Shown here in pieces: positions 7,241-16,405 of a stretch of 42,843 bases of DNA. Position numbers and translations under genes: made by a program. The DNA lies in NCBI GenBank assembly GCA_949430125.1, contig CASQMQ010000049.1:1-42843 (forward strand), given 5' to 3'. Under the pieces are notes generated by a model that was not told the DNA's origin, searched no databases, and worked only from the letters and a program-made list of their open reading frames with translations. How positions within the stretch are numbered: position 1 is the stretch's first letter; each line of letters opens with the position of its first letter. The DNA is from an uncultured Pseudomonadales bacterium (lineage in GTDB: Bacteria; Pseudomonadota; Gammaproteobacteria; Pseudomonadales; Pseudohongiellaceae).

Positions 7241-9937
7241 ATGCATCTTCGATCACTTTCCTTAGGGACTCTAATAGTATTAAGCATCAGTCTGCCTCTT
7301 CAAGCGCAGGATGATTTCGAGTACTGGCCCGACGCCAATTATGATCCTGCCATCCCAACTGTTCATGAGGTGCTTGGATATCAGTTGGGTGAGCGAATCA
7401 CCTGGCATCGCGATGCGATACGGTATTTTTATGCTCTAGCCGAAGCAGCTCCCGATCGAATTGGAATCGTAGAATATGCACGTACATGGCAGAACCGGGA
7501 ATTGATCTATGCCGTAATATCTAGTGCTGAGAACAGTGCAAATTTGACTGAGGCTAAGATCAATATGCAGGCTCTAGCCGATCCGCGTATTACCAACGAG
7601 GCCGAGGCGAATCAAATTATAGTTGAGCAACCGGCGGTGACTTGGCTTTCTTATGGCGTGCACGGTAATGAAATATCTTCAACCGAAGCATCAATGCTGA
7701 CTGCCTATCATCTTCTCGCATCGCTAGGCGACGCCCGCGTGGATTTAATTCTGCAGAATACCATTGTAGTCTTAGACCCGATGCAGAATCCAGATGGGCG
7801 TGATCGGTTCATTCATAATTTCGTAACTGCAGAGGGTCTGCTGCCAGACTCAGACAGACTTTCGGCAGAGCATGATGAACCTTGGCCGGGTGGTAGAACA
7901 AACCACTATCTCTTTGACATGAACCGCGATTGGTTTATACAAACACAACCAGAGACTCAAGGCCGGACCAAGGCAATGTTGGAATGGTATCCAGTCGCGT
8001 ATGTGGATGCTCATGAGATGGGTTCTGATGGGACCTATTTTTTTGCACCGGAGGCGATACCATACAATCCTCATCTGGCAGAGGCGCAGCGATCAAGCCT
8101 GCAGCTGTTTGGGCGTAATAACGCGCGCTACTTTGATATGTTCGGCTTTGACTACTTTACTCGAGAGGTCTATGACGCCTTCTATCCTGGCTACGGTGCC
8201 AGCTGGCCCTCATATTTTGGCAGCATAGCGATGACCTACGAGCAGGCTTCCGCTCGCGGACTAGTCGTCAGGCAGTATGATGGCAACGATTTGCACTATC
8301 GCTATACCGTTAGAAATCACTTTGTGACTTCACTCGCTACGGCTGAAACGGTTGCGCAGAACAGAGAAAAGTTTCTTCAAGAATTCTATGAATATCGAGT
8401 TAGCGCCATTGAAGAGGGTGAGAATGAAGATATTCGAGCCTATATTCTGCCAGTGCAGACAGATCAAGCTGCTGCAAATAAACTCGCCGGTTTGCTAAGT
8501 CGGCAAGACATTGAAGTGCAGCGAGCACTATCTTCGTTCAATGCCTGTGGCGAATCCTACCAGCCGGGTTCTTTCCTGATTCGTACCGATCAGCCATCCA
8601 AACGCTTCATACGTACCTTACTGGACACTGAAGTTGGCATGGAAGAAGGCTTTCTTGCGGAGCAGGAGCGGCGCCGCGCGCGCAACTTGCCGGATGAGAT
8701 CTATGACGTTACGGCATGGTCGTTGCCACTGATGATGAACGTTCAAACAGATATCTGCGGGCGCATCCCAAGTGGTGATTTCGAACTTGTAGGCACCGAT
8801 CTCGTGCAGCCGGGCAGTGTGACAGGCGGCCGTGCCTCCGTTTCCTATCTTGTTCCATGGGGCTCAGGGCCTGCGGTTAAATTTTTGGCAAGAGCTTTAC
8901 GCGAAGGGTTAGCAGTAAAGAGCAACGACAAGGCGTTCACGAATATTGGCAATGAATATCCTGCGGGAACGCTAATTCTCGATATCATCGATAACCCTAG
9001 CTCTGTGCATGAGACGGTATACCGTCTGGCAGCAGAGACCGGTGCGAATGTGGTCGCCGTTAGCGATAGCTGGGTAACAGATGGGCCGAGCTTCGGCAGT
9101 GCTAACGTTGTAAGGCACAACGAGCCTAAAGTCGCCATGGCCTGGGATGTGCCTACTGCTTCTTACAGTGCTGGCAATACGCGTTTCGTTATCGAGCGTC
9201 AATTTGATTTCCCGATTACAGCAATACGAGTAGACAATCTGCGTTCGGCAAATCTGAATCGGTATCAGGTTCTTATATTGCCTATAATGAATGGTGCGGG
9301 TTACAAGTCAGTGCTTGGCGAATTGGGAATCGAAAACCTAAAGACTTGGGTGAGACAGGGTGGTGTCATCATTAGCCTCGGCAATGCGACGCGTTTTCTG
9401 GCGGACCCGGATGTAAATCTACTTTCCATTCGGCGCGAGCGCGCCGTGCTCCAGGAGGAGGTTGCTGAAACCGAAAATGCAGATGAGACAGAAGAGCCTG
9501 CTGTAGACGGCCAATACCTAACGTCATTGGACCAATATGAAATGCAAACTCATGCCCTCGAGAACTACCCAGATTCTGTCGCCGGCGTGCTGGTGAGAGC
9601 CGATGTAGATCAGGAACATTGGCTTAGTGCAGGGGTAGCGCCTGTGCTTAACGTCTTGGTTCGAGGCAGCGATGTGTATACGCCGGTTCGCCTTAGCGAT
9701 GGCTTTAATGTAGCCCGATTTCAGGGTCCCGATGACTTGCTCGCGAGCGGATATATCTGGGATGAGAATCGCAGGCAACTCGCCTATAAGCCTTTCGTTG
9801 TATCGGAGTCTTATGGCGCAGGAGAGGTTATCGCGTTCACGCAAGACCCAACTGTACGTGCCTATCTGGATGGTCTTAACGTTATGTTGATGAATGCGAT
9901 ATTTAGAGGTGCGGCACACGCGCGACCGGCGCGCTAG
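7241..9937 (+). CDS. Secreted M14-family zinc carboxypeptidase
   Basis: An 898-residue exported metallopeptidase. The signal peptide covers about residues 1-22 (LQA|QDD). The M14 catalytic domain follows: the zinc ligands are His141 and Glu144 in GVHGNE and His258 in VDAHEMG. The substrate-binding NPDGR is at 183-187, and the general-base Glu is E334 in TYEQAS. All key residues are intact. The remaining about 550 residues contain a Rossmann/GATase-like segment (LILPIMNGAGY...) and an acidic linker rich in Glu and Asp near 745-765. The size fits the large secreted M14 proteins of marine bacteria rather than the 300-residue pancreatic type. GAGAGA precedes the ATG. It probably trims C-terminal residues from extracellular peptides in the periplasm. 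Confidence 0.9.
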   Translation: MHLRSLSLGTLIVLSISLPLQAQDDFEYWPDANYDPAIPTVHEVLGYQLGERITWHRDAIRYFYALAEAAPDRIGIVEYARTWQNRELIYAVISSAENSANLTEAKINMQALADPRITNEAEANQIIVEQPAVTWLSYGVHGNEISSTEASMLTAYHLLASLGDARVDLILQNTIVVLDPMQNPDGRDRFIHNFVTAEGLLPDSDRLSAEHDEPWPGGRTNHYLFDMNRDWFIQTQPETQGRTKAMLEWYPVAYVDAHEMGSDGTYFFAPEAIPYNPHLAEAQRSSLQLFGRNNARYFDMFGFDYFTREVYDAFYPGYGASWPSYFGSIAMTYEQASARGLVVRQYDGNDLHYRYTVRNHFVTSLATAETVAQNREKFLQEFYEYRVSAIEEGENEDIRAYILPVQTDQAAANKLAGLLSRQDIEVQRALSSFNACGESYQPGSFLIRTDQPSKRFIRTLLDTEVGMEEGFLAEQERRRARNLPDEIYDVTAWSLPLMMNVQTDICGRIPSGDFELVGTDLVQPGSVTGGRASVSYLVPWGSGPAVKFLARALREGLAVKSNDKAFTNIGNEYPAGTLILDIIDNPSSVHETVYRLAAETGANVVAVSDSWVTDGPSFGSANVVRHNEPKVAMAWDVPTASYSAGNTRFVIERQFDFPITAIRVDNLRSANLNRYQVLILPIMNGAGYKSVLGELGIENLKTWVRQGGVIISLGNATRFLADPDVNLLSIRRERAVLQEEVAETENADETEEPAVDGQYLTSLDQYEMQTHALENYPDSVAGVLVRADVDQEHWLSAGVAPVLNVLVRGSDVYTPVRLSDGFNVARFQGPDDLLASGYIWDENRRQLAYKPFVVSESYGAGEVIAFTQDPTVRAYLDGLNVMLMNAIFRGAAHARPAR

Positions 9938-9982
9938 AACACAATGTATCTAGACTGCTAGAGAATTGCCTCACCTGCTGAT

Positions 9983-10015
9983 TGTCAACTTCCTATAGTG
10001 AATAGTCTATTGACA
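9983..10015. repeat. Nested dyad, possible operator or weak terminator
   Basis: TGTCAA (9983-9988) and TTGACA (10010-10015) are inverted. CTAT (9993-9996) and ATAG (10002-10005) are inverted around the same centre (9999). It lies in the 243-bp gap between the convergent M14 and cupin genes and has no U-run. The rest of that gap holds only the terminator described next. Confidence 0.4.
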
Positions 10016-10130
10016 GTATTGTAGGTATTCATTTCATCTATCAGGTCAAATCCTCCTGCGAATGCCGAGTTGGCACTTCCGTTGCCTATCGAAGTGTTCA
10101 GCCTCGGGGTGTCTTTTAGGAATAAATCGC

Positions 10131-10158
10131 AAGAAAAGGATATCGGCTGTCGATATCC
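10131..10158 (-). terminator. Probable terminator of the cupin gene
   Basis: GGATATCG (10138-10145) and CGATATCC (10151-10158) form an 8-bp stem with a 5-base loop. Read on the minus strand the stem is followed by TTTTCTT. It sits 23 bp beyond the cupin stop codon. Confidence 0.6.
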
Positions 10159-10180
10159 CTGTCTCGATTCAGATCTATTT

Positions 10181-10726
10181 CTACTCCGCGCTGGTTTTTA
10201 TTTCCATTACTTTGTTTGGATCACCTCGAAAGATGATGTAGCTGATCGTGTCGGTTGTCATCTCATGCCAGCCGTGAGGCATACCCTTTGGGATTATTGC
10301 AATATCGCCTGGCTTAACTTTTTGTAGCACGCCGCCACGAATCTCTCCGCGTTCCATTGGTCCTAGCAATGAGCTAACACTGGTTTGCTTGTCGACAAAC
10401 TTTCCACCGGTAACCATAGTGCCTTCGCCAGCAACGATATAATAGATCTCATCGAGGTCTGTGTGCGCGATGCCGGACTCGGTGTCACTGACTTCGGTCT
10501 TGCTGCGCTGAACAACTGACACACCCATGTTTTCTTCACCAACACCAATATGGCGCATGACGATATCACTCACGGTCCTTCCTGTCGTCAAGTTGACGAG
10601 ACCTTGTGTTAGTGTGGCATCGATTTCTGCTTTGCTCATTATGGTAGAGCCGCCGTCGTCGGCATTGCTAGCAACAATGCAGCAGCTTAGTGCTAATGTG
10701 GAAATCAATCGCGTAAAAGTATTCAT
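10181..10726 (-). CDS. Secreted cupin-domain protein
   Basis: A 181-residue protein with a signal peptide (hydrophobic residues 6-20) and one cupin barrel. Cupin motif 1 reads HTDLDEIYYIVAGEG, with metal-ligand candidates His88, Asp90 and Glu93. Motif 2 reads PGDIAIIPKGMPHGW, with His151. The metal-site pattern is complete except that the second His of the HxH is Asp. Many cupins of this sort are sugar or amino-acid modifying enzymes, and others only bind ligands; the substrate is not evident. It lies 102 bp downstream of the dipeptidase gene on the same strand without a clear terminator between, so co-transcription is possible. Confidence 0.8.
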   Translation of the reverse strand: MNTFTRLISTLALSCCIVASNADDGGSTIMSKAEIDATLTQGLVNLTTGRTVSDIVMRHIGVGEENMGVSVVQRSKTEVSDTESGIAHTDLDEIYYIVAGEGTMVTGGKFVDKQTSVSSLLGPMERGEIRGGVLQKVKPGDIAIIPKGMPHGWHEMTTDTISYIIFRGDPNKVMEIKTSAE

Positions 10727-10828
10727 TTTTAATTCCTTGATTGCTTACTAAAGTCAACGATTTTACTATTTTATTTGTGTCAGTAACTGCTGCTCAATGA
10801 AACTAGATTTTTACTGAGACCTTAAAAC

Positions 10829-12196
10829 CTATTCCGCTTGAATCTCAGCTGCTATGCGCTGCACATCGTCAAGCACTCTCAACAGATTGCCACTCCAAAG
10901 CAGACCAATCTGTTTTTCGTTATAACCGCGGCGCACCAATTCTACAGTTACATTAGCTGTCTCCGATGCATCGTTCCAGCCACTGATACCGCCACCGCCA
11001 TCGAAGTCTGAGCTAATACCTACATGTTCTAGCCCAATCAGCTCCACCATGTAGTCGATGTGATTAACAAAATCTACGACATCAACCGGCGCTGCTATCG
11101 CGTTAACCTCGGCTTCCAGACGAGGCGCAGCTATGGCATTAACCTGATCCATGAAGCCGCTGTATATTGATCTTTGTGTTTCACTCAAGGTGCTAATTTC
11201 TGCAAAGCTGAGAACTTCAAAATCTATGTCTGTTGCTATTTCGGCAATCAGGTTACTTCGCGTTTCACTAAATAGCGCATTCTTGTCCGCGTTCAGGTAG
11301 CTGCTAAAGGCTACTGTTTGAACGACGCCGCCATTTTCCTTGATGCGCAGCAATTGCTCATCATCCAGATTGCGGCTGTGTTCGCTCATCGCACGAGCGG
11401 AAGAGTGAGAGGCGACTAGAGGTGCACGAGTTAGATCCAGCATCTGCATGATGGCCTCTTTTGAGGGGTGAGATACATCGATCATGATCCCCCATCTGTT
11501 CATCTCGGCAACGGCTTCTCTTCCTATTTCGCTTAAGCCATCGTGTAGCCAAATATTGTCGCGCTCGCCTGTATTTGAATCTGAGAACTGGCTATGTCCG
11601 TTATGTGCTAACGACATATAGCGACCGCCGCGTTCCTGAAAATCTTTTATGTTGGCCATGTCTAAGCCAATGGGATAGGCATTCTCGATACCAATCATTG
11701 CGACTTTCTTACCCTGAGCTATGATTCTTCTTACGTCATCTGAGGTATAGGCAATCTCGATTAGCTCTGGGGCAATGTCTTCAGCTAAGCGATGAATGGC
11801 ATCGAACTTGTCGATGGCGTTAGCGTATGCTGCGGCATAGCCTTCTGCGTCGAGAGTCGACTGACTGGTGTAGACGATAAACCAAGCCACATCCAACCCA
11901 CCTTGTTCCATCTTAGGTAGGTTCACTTGGGTGTCTAGATCTGAAGTGTAGTTAACCTCGGGCGTAAAATTGCTCGTATTGATGTCCGCGTGAGTGTCTA
12001 ATGTGATGACTCTTTCGTGGATGCCGAGAGCGCGCTCGACTAGCTGTTGTTCAGTCTCTACTGCAACGCTTGCGACTGGCTCGGCTGCCGGGGCAGAGCT
12101 CTGTGTTGGAGCGGCATCTTCACTGCAAGCGGTTAGAAAAGCCGCAAAAAAAGTAATCGCCGTAACTAGCTTTAATGATCTTAGATGGGAAACCAT
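10829..12196 (-). CDS. Membrane dipeptidase (renal dipeptidase, M19 family), lipoprotein
   Basis: A 455-residue zinc dipeptidase anchored as a lipoprotein: lipobox LTAC with Cys24, followed by an Ala/Pro/Ser-rich linker (25-48). The M19 metal site is complete: His69 and Asp71 in DTHAD, bridging Glu171 in IGIENAY, His243 in DVSHPS and His264 in VASHSS. Asp397 lies in the SSDFDG motif. Family members cleave dipeptides, including ones with D-residues, and some act on cysteinyl-glycine after gamma-glutamyltransferase action. A gamma-glutamyltransferase gene is divergently transcribed 370 bp away, so a linked glutathione-type degradation is plausible but inferred. Outer- or inner-membrane, periplasm-facing. 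Confidence 0.93.
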   Translation of the reverse strand: MVSHLRSLKLVTAITFFAAFLTACSEDAAPTQSSAPAAEPVASVAVETEQQLVERALGIHERVITLDTHADINTSNFTPEVNYTSDLDTQVNLPKMEQGGLDVAWFIVYTSQSTLDAEGYAAAYANAIDKFDAIHRLAEDIAPELIEIAYTSDDVRRIIAQGKKVAMIGIENAYPIGLDMANIKDFQERGGRYMSLAHNGHSQFSDSNTGERDNIWLHDGLSEIGREAVAEMNRWGIMIDVSHPSKEAIMQMLDLTRAPLVASHSSARAMSEHSRNLDDEQLLRIKENGGVVQTVAFSSYLNADKNALFSETRSNLIAEIATDIDFEVLSFAEISTLSETQRSIYSGFMDQVNAIAAPRLEAEVNAIAAPVDVVDFVNHIDYMVELIGLEHVGISSDFDGGGGISGWNDASETANVTVELVRRGYNEKQIGLLWSGNLLRVLDDVQRIAAEIQAE

Positions 12197-12565
12197 AGTT
12201 GTAGAGTCTCATTGGTGTGTTGAAAGTAAAGTTAAAAAATCCTTGCTGCTTTATAAACCAAAGCGAGCTGATTGAGAAAAATGCGCTTAGTACTGCGCAG
12301 TCACCGCTGATGAATGTCAGTAAAACTAGCACTTAGAATTGCCTGATTACAATGAATTAACGGAAAAATGACCGATTCGTAGGTCTTTACCTTGGTAAAC
12401 TGCACAATAGTCGAGGGTAAGCCAGATAAAGAGGAGATTTTTGCCCGCTAAACCGATGTTTTCTCGATAGTAGGCACGGTATTATGTCGAGAACGTGAGT
12501 CCTTATGGAGAGAGTTAAGGTCCGTTAGTAAAATGCTGTAATAGCCAAATGTGCTGAGAATTAAT
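12197..12565. promoter_or_regulatory. Divergent intergenic region between dipeptidase and gamma-glutamyltransferase genes
   Basis: About 370 bp between two divergent starts must carry both promoters. No boxes stand out enough to assign. A perfect 10-bp palindrome, ACTGCGCAGT, is at 12292-12301. No convincing gene is seen. Confidence 0.4.
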
Positions 12566-14305
12566 ATGAGAGTCCCTTTTTCAAAATCTGCCGTACTTCT
12601 ACTGTTTGCATATTCCTTCACCGCTTATTCACAGACAACCACAATTAGCAACGAATCGACACAGGAAAACCCGTGGACTTATGGTTTTATGGCCGCGGTG
12701 GCTAACCCGCTGGCCACCGAGGCAGCAGCTCAGATGCTGTCGCGTGGGGGGCATGCAGTCGATGCTGCTATCGCTGCGCATGCCGTACTTGGTTTGATTG
12801 AACCCGAAAGCTCAGGACTTGGAGGGGGGGGCTTCATGTTGGTCTTCGAACGGTCTGACCGGGAAGTGCGTTTTTTTGACGGACGTGAAGCGGCCCCCAG
12901 CGGTGCTCGTGCTGATATGTTCATGAATGGTGATCGCCCCATGGGCTATTTCGATGCAAACCAAAGTGGCAATGCAATCGGCGTACCCAGTGCCATAGCA
13001 CTATATAAAAGCACACATGACACTTATGGCAAGTTACCTTGGGCTGACCTGTTTGAGCCGGCTATCCAATTCGCCGAGCAAGGCTTTGAAGTATCGAGCA
13101 AAATGGCGAGTTATCTCCCTGCTATGGCAAGCCGCAGTCGCCTTGATGAGAATGCAGGGTCGGCAGAATATTTTTACCCCGATGGCGAGCCACTTCAAGC
13201 CGGCGCACTGAATCGAAATCCTGAGTATGCTGCGACTCTTCGTCGCGTCGCTACCGAAGGTCCGGTGGCGTTCTATACAGGCGAAATTGCGGAGTCTATA
13301 GTGGCTGCCGCACAGGCAGGAGATGACGGTGGCACTCTTACCATGGAAGACATGGCCAATTACAAAGTAATAGAGCGGCCTGCTGTATGTGGTCTCTGGC
13401 GTGAACTGAATATTTGCGCGGCGACCCCTCCCTCATCCGGTGCTATGCAGATTATGATAGCCAACCTCTATGATAAATTATTGCCACCCAATCCCACGAT
13501 TACTCAGCGAGTTAAGGCCTTCGTGGATGCTCAGCGACTCGCCTATGCTGACCGCGATTATTATTTTGGTGATCCGGATCATGTAGATGTGCCGGTAGCG
13601 GAGTTAATTGACTCACGTTATTTAGACTATCGCGCCAAAAATCCTCCAGCTCCTAGCGTAGTGCCGGTCCATGGTGACCCTATGCTCGTCTTGGGAAATG
13701 GCAGTGCAGCAGTGTTTGCCGAAGACAGTACCCGTGAGCCTGCCGGCACTACGCATTTTTCTATCGTGGACAGTGAAGGTAATGCAGTCTCAGCCACCAT
13801 GACTGTGGAATCGGCCTTTGGATCCAAACGCTGGGCAGCTGGCTTTGTACTCAACAACGAGATGACAGATTTTGCGCGGACGTATGATCCTGACAAGCCG
13901 GAAGCTGCGAATATGGTGCGTCCCGGTGCCCGACCCCGCTCTTCTATGTCACCTACCATTGTGCTTAACGCAGACAATGATCTGTTTATGGTTACCGGCT
14001 CTCCCGGAGGCAATTCCATTCCCGCCTATACTGCCAAGACTCTAGTGGGTATTGTCGACTGGAAACTGTCAGTGCAGTCAGCGATCAACTTTCCTAATAT
14101 CGTCGCTCGTGGTGAATCCGTGCGCGTAGAAGTTGGGGTGGAGCCAGGCCCAGCCTTGTCAGCCGCATTGACGGAATATGGGTACCAAGTGCGAGAAAGT
14201 CAGGGCGAAAACTCTGGTTTGCATGTTATCTTAGTAGGCGAAAATGGTCTGGAAGGTGCAGCTGACCCCCGTCGACTTGGAACGGTAATGTCTACTACGC
14301 CCTAA
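12566..14305 (+). CDS. Gamma-glutamyltransferase 1 (Ntn-hydrolase proenzyme)
   Basis: A 579-residue exported proenzyme. ATG 12566 is preferred over GTG 12551 because a TGAGAA box precedes it and the signal peptide (about residues 1-22) starts cleanly. The family hallmark is the autocleavage and nucleophile site GTTHFS: Thr395 becomes the N-terminal nucleophile of the small subunit. Arg107 in DGREAAP is the gamma-glutamyl alpha-carboxylate binder. ATPPSSGA and the late SPGGNSIPAY oxyanion region are present. It should hydrolyse or transfer the gamma-glutamyl group of glutathione and related peptides in the periplasm. It is not a recent duplicate of the next gene: outside the catalytic motifs the two are strongly divergent, and they are separated by 229 bp. 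Confidence 0.93.
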   Translation: MRVPFSKSAVLLLFAYSFTAYSQTTTISNESTQENPWTYGFMAAVANPLATEAAAQMLSRGGHAVDAAIAAHAVLGLIEPESSGLGGGGFMLVFERSDREVRFFDGREAAPSGARADMFMNGDRPMGYFDANQSGNAIGVPSAIALYKSTHDTYGKLPWADLFEPAIQFAEQGFEVSSKMASYLPAMASRSRLDENAGSAEYFYPDGEPLQAGALNRNPEYAATLRRVATEGPVAFYTGEIAESIVAAAQAGDDGGTLTMEDMANYKVIERPAVCGLWRELNICAATPPSSGAMQIMIANLYDKLLPPNPTITQRVKAFVDAQRLAYADRDYYFGDPDHVDVPVAELIDSRYLDYRAKNPPAPSVVPVHGDPMLVLGNGSAAVFAEDSTREPAGTTHFSIVDSEGNAVSATMTVESAFGSKRWAAGFVLNNEMTDFARTYDPDKPEAANMVRPGARPRSSMSPTIVLNADNDLFMVTGSPGGNSIPAYTAKTLVGIVDWKLSVQSAINFPNIVARGESVRVEVGVEPGPALSAALTEYGYQVRESQGENSGLHVILVGENGLEGAADPRRLGTVMSTTP

Positions 14306-14534
14306 CGCTGAGGCGTGTTCAGAATTTGGTTTTAGAACAAGAGCGGCCGCGTGGATCATGCGCATTTCACAGGGCTTGTGAAAACCGAAAGCTAAATATT
14401 CTTAACCTTTAGTAGGAGCCCTGATTCTCTGTTTCTGCGGCCATTATGCTTTACTATGTAGCAGCGCAAGGATTCTAAAATAATCTGATTGCAAAAAAGC
14501 AATTTAATCTAGCGCACTATTTGAGAGCAATGTA

Positions 14535-16253
14535 ATGAGTCATCAACTGTTTGGCCGCAAGACCCTAAAGAGCCTAGTATTTTTTCTCAGTTTCCTACTG
14601 ACTTCGACTTCGTTTGCAGAAGGGGGTCGAACGCCGCTGCGAGTTAAGAATGGCATTGTGACAAGTGCTTCGAAACTAGCATCCGAAGTTGGTGTAGAGG
14701 TACTTAAGCAGGGTGGTAACGCGGTTGATGCTGCCATCGCAACTGCATTCGCCTTAGCAGTTACATGGCCTAGTGCGGGCAATATCGGTGGCGGTGGATT
14801 TATGGTCTATCACGGCGATAATGGCCATGCGACTACCTTTGATTTCAGAGAGAAGGCGCCACTTGCTTCTACCGAGCGTATGTATCTGGGTCTCGATGGA
14901 AATGTTGTCGCCAACTCAAACCATATCGGAGCCCTAGCAGTAGGTGTACCAGGAACCGTTGCAGGTTTATGGAAGTCACATCAAGAGCTTGGCAGCCTGC
15001 CCTGGTCCGAACTTGTTGCCCCAGCGGTTAAGCTGGCTCGAGATGGTATTCCCATTAGTTATTCTCTCTACACTGGATTTGCCAGAAGCAAGGGCCGCTT
15101 CGACCAGTATCCTTCCTCCGCTGCCAAATTCTTTAAGGCTGATGGCTCGCTCTACGAGATGGGCGAAACTTGGCGTCAGCCAGATTTAGCTCACACCTTG
15201 GAGCTTATTCAAAACAATGGCGCAGACGGATTCTACAAAGGTGAGAACGCCGAACGCCTAGCGGGTTTCATGGTAGACATTGGTGGAATTATCACCGAGG
15301 AAGATTTACTCAAGTATGAGCCACAAGAGCGCGAGCCCATCCGCGGTACATATCGGGGCTATGACATCGTGAGCATGCCGCCACCAAGTTCTGGCGGTGT
15401 TATTCTGGTTGAGATGTTGAACATACTTGAAGGCTTTGATCTTGCCGACATGGGTCACAATTCCGCTGACTACTTGCATGTTCTAACCGAGACTATGCGC
15501 CGCGCCTATGCAGATCGTGCAGAACATCTAGGCGACCCTGACTTCAATGAAGGCATGCCGCTGCAACGTTTGATGGATAAAGACTACGCAGAGACTCTAC
15601 GTGCTTCCATCGACATGGATGCGGCATCTGAGAGTAGCCCCGCAGATTTCGCGCAGATCTATGAGAGCGAGGAAACTACGCATTTCTCGATTGTCGATAA
15701 AGAAGGCAACATGGTCAGTATGACCTATACGCTGGAATTCGGATACGGCTCTGGAATTGTCGTTGAGGGCGGAGGTTATCTGCTCAACAACGAGATGGGC
15801 GATTTTAATGCTGTGCCAGGTGTCACTACTGCGCGTGGATTAATCGGCACGGCTCCTAATCTGGTCGAGCCAGAGAAGCGTCCGCTGTCCAGCATGACGC
15901 CCACCATTGTTGCGAAGGACGGCAAACCGGTTTTTACGGCAGGCAGCCCGGGTGGAAAGACGATCATCAATACCACCATGCAGGTGATATTAAATGTCAT
16001 CGATCATGAAATGAATATAGCGCAGTCTGTGGAGGCAGGGCGTATTCACCACCAGTGGTTGCCAGATGTAACCAGCATTGAGACCGGCGGGTTATCCCCC
16101 GATACGGTTCGTCTTTATGAAGAGAAAGGCCACCGTGTGACAGAGCGCGGAGAACAGGGAGCTGCTATGGCTGTGTACCATGATCGTGAGAACGGTTTTT
16201 TCGAAGGTGCGGCAGATTCTCGTCGTGGCGATGGCGCTGCGGTCGGTTATTAA
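14535..16253 (+). CDS. Gamma-glutamyltransferase 2 (Ntn-hydrolase proenzyme)
   Basis: A 572-residue secreted proenzyme. The signal peptide covers residues 1-28 (SFA|EGG). Arg105 in DFREKAP binds the gamma-glutamyl carboxylate. The cleavage/nucleophile site is ETTHFS with Thr381, and the GSPGGKTIINT region forms the oxyanion side. It is closer than copy 1 to the classical E. coli Ggt pattern (for example the GGNAVDAAIA and MPPPSSGG segments). A GAGAGC box precedes the ATG. Two different enzymes of this type side by side suggest separate substrates, for instance glutathione versus poly- or other gamma-glutamyl amides; that is inference. A terminator candidate lies about 55 bp after the stop. 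Confidence 0.93.
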   Translation: MSHQLFGRKTLKSLVFFLSFLLTSTSFAEGGRTPLRVKNGIVTSASKLASEVGVEVLKQGGNAVDAAIATAFALAVTWPSAGNIGGGGFMVYHGDNGHATTFDFREKAPLASTERMYLGLDGNVVANSNHIGALAVGVPGTVAGLWKSHQELGSLPWSELVAPAVKLARDGIPISYSLYTGFARSKGRFDQYPSSAAKFFKADGSLYEMGETWRQPDLAHTLELIQNNGADGFYKGENAERLAGFMVDIGGIITEEDLLKYEPQEREPIRGTYRGYDIVSMPPPSSGGVILVEMLNILEGFDLADMGHNSADYLHVLTETMRRAYADRAEHLGDPDFNEGMPLQRLMDKDYAETLRASIDMDAASESSPADFAQIYESEETTHFSIVDKEGNMVSMTYTLEFGYGSGIVVEGGGYLLNNEMGDFNAVPGVTTARGLIGTAPNLVEPEKRPLSSMTPTIVAKDGKPVFTAGSPGGKTIINTTMQVILNVIDHEMNIAQSVEAGRIHHQWLPDVTSIETGGLSPDTVRLYEEKGHRVTERGEQGAAMAVYHDRENGFFEGAADSRRGDGAAVGY

Positions 16254-16264
16254 CAAGTAATTGC

Positions 16265-16301
16265 CAACTGACTTGATGCAGGCTAAACATCAAGTCGGTT
16301 G
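16265..16301. repeat. 14-bp inverted repeat after gamma-glutamyltransferase 2
   Basis: Arms 16265-16278 (CAACTGACTTGATG) and 16288-16301 (CATCAAGTCGGTTG) pair over 14 positions with one G-T wobble and a 9-base loop. No U-run follows, so it is probably an RNA-stabilising or non-canonical terminator element ahead of the next hairpin. Confidence 0.55.
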
Positions 16302-16307
16302 AAAAAC

Positions 16308-16334
16308 AGCCTCGATGTTTGTCGGAGCTTTTTT
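16308..16334 (+). terminator. Probable terminator of gamma-glutamyltransferase 2
   Basis: AGCCTCGA (16308-16315) and TCGGAGCT (16322-16329) form an imperfect stem (one mismatch, one wobble) with a 6-base loop, followed by six T residues. Confidence 0.55.
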
Positions 16335-16405
16335 AGTATCCAGGAGAATATTCCTCCGGATATTCGTGCGTATTCGACTGATTGTCAGTTTCTGTCTGCG
16401 TTAAG

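Noticed and set aside
10070-10327. Plus-strand frame crossing the end of the cupin gene
   Set aside because: Antisense to a clear cupin gene and its terminator; no family resemblance.
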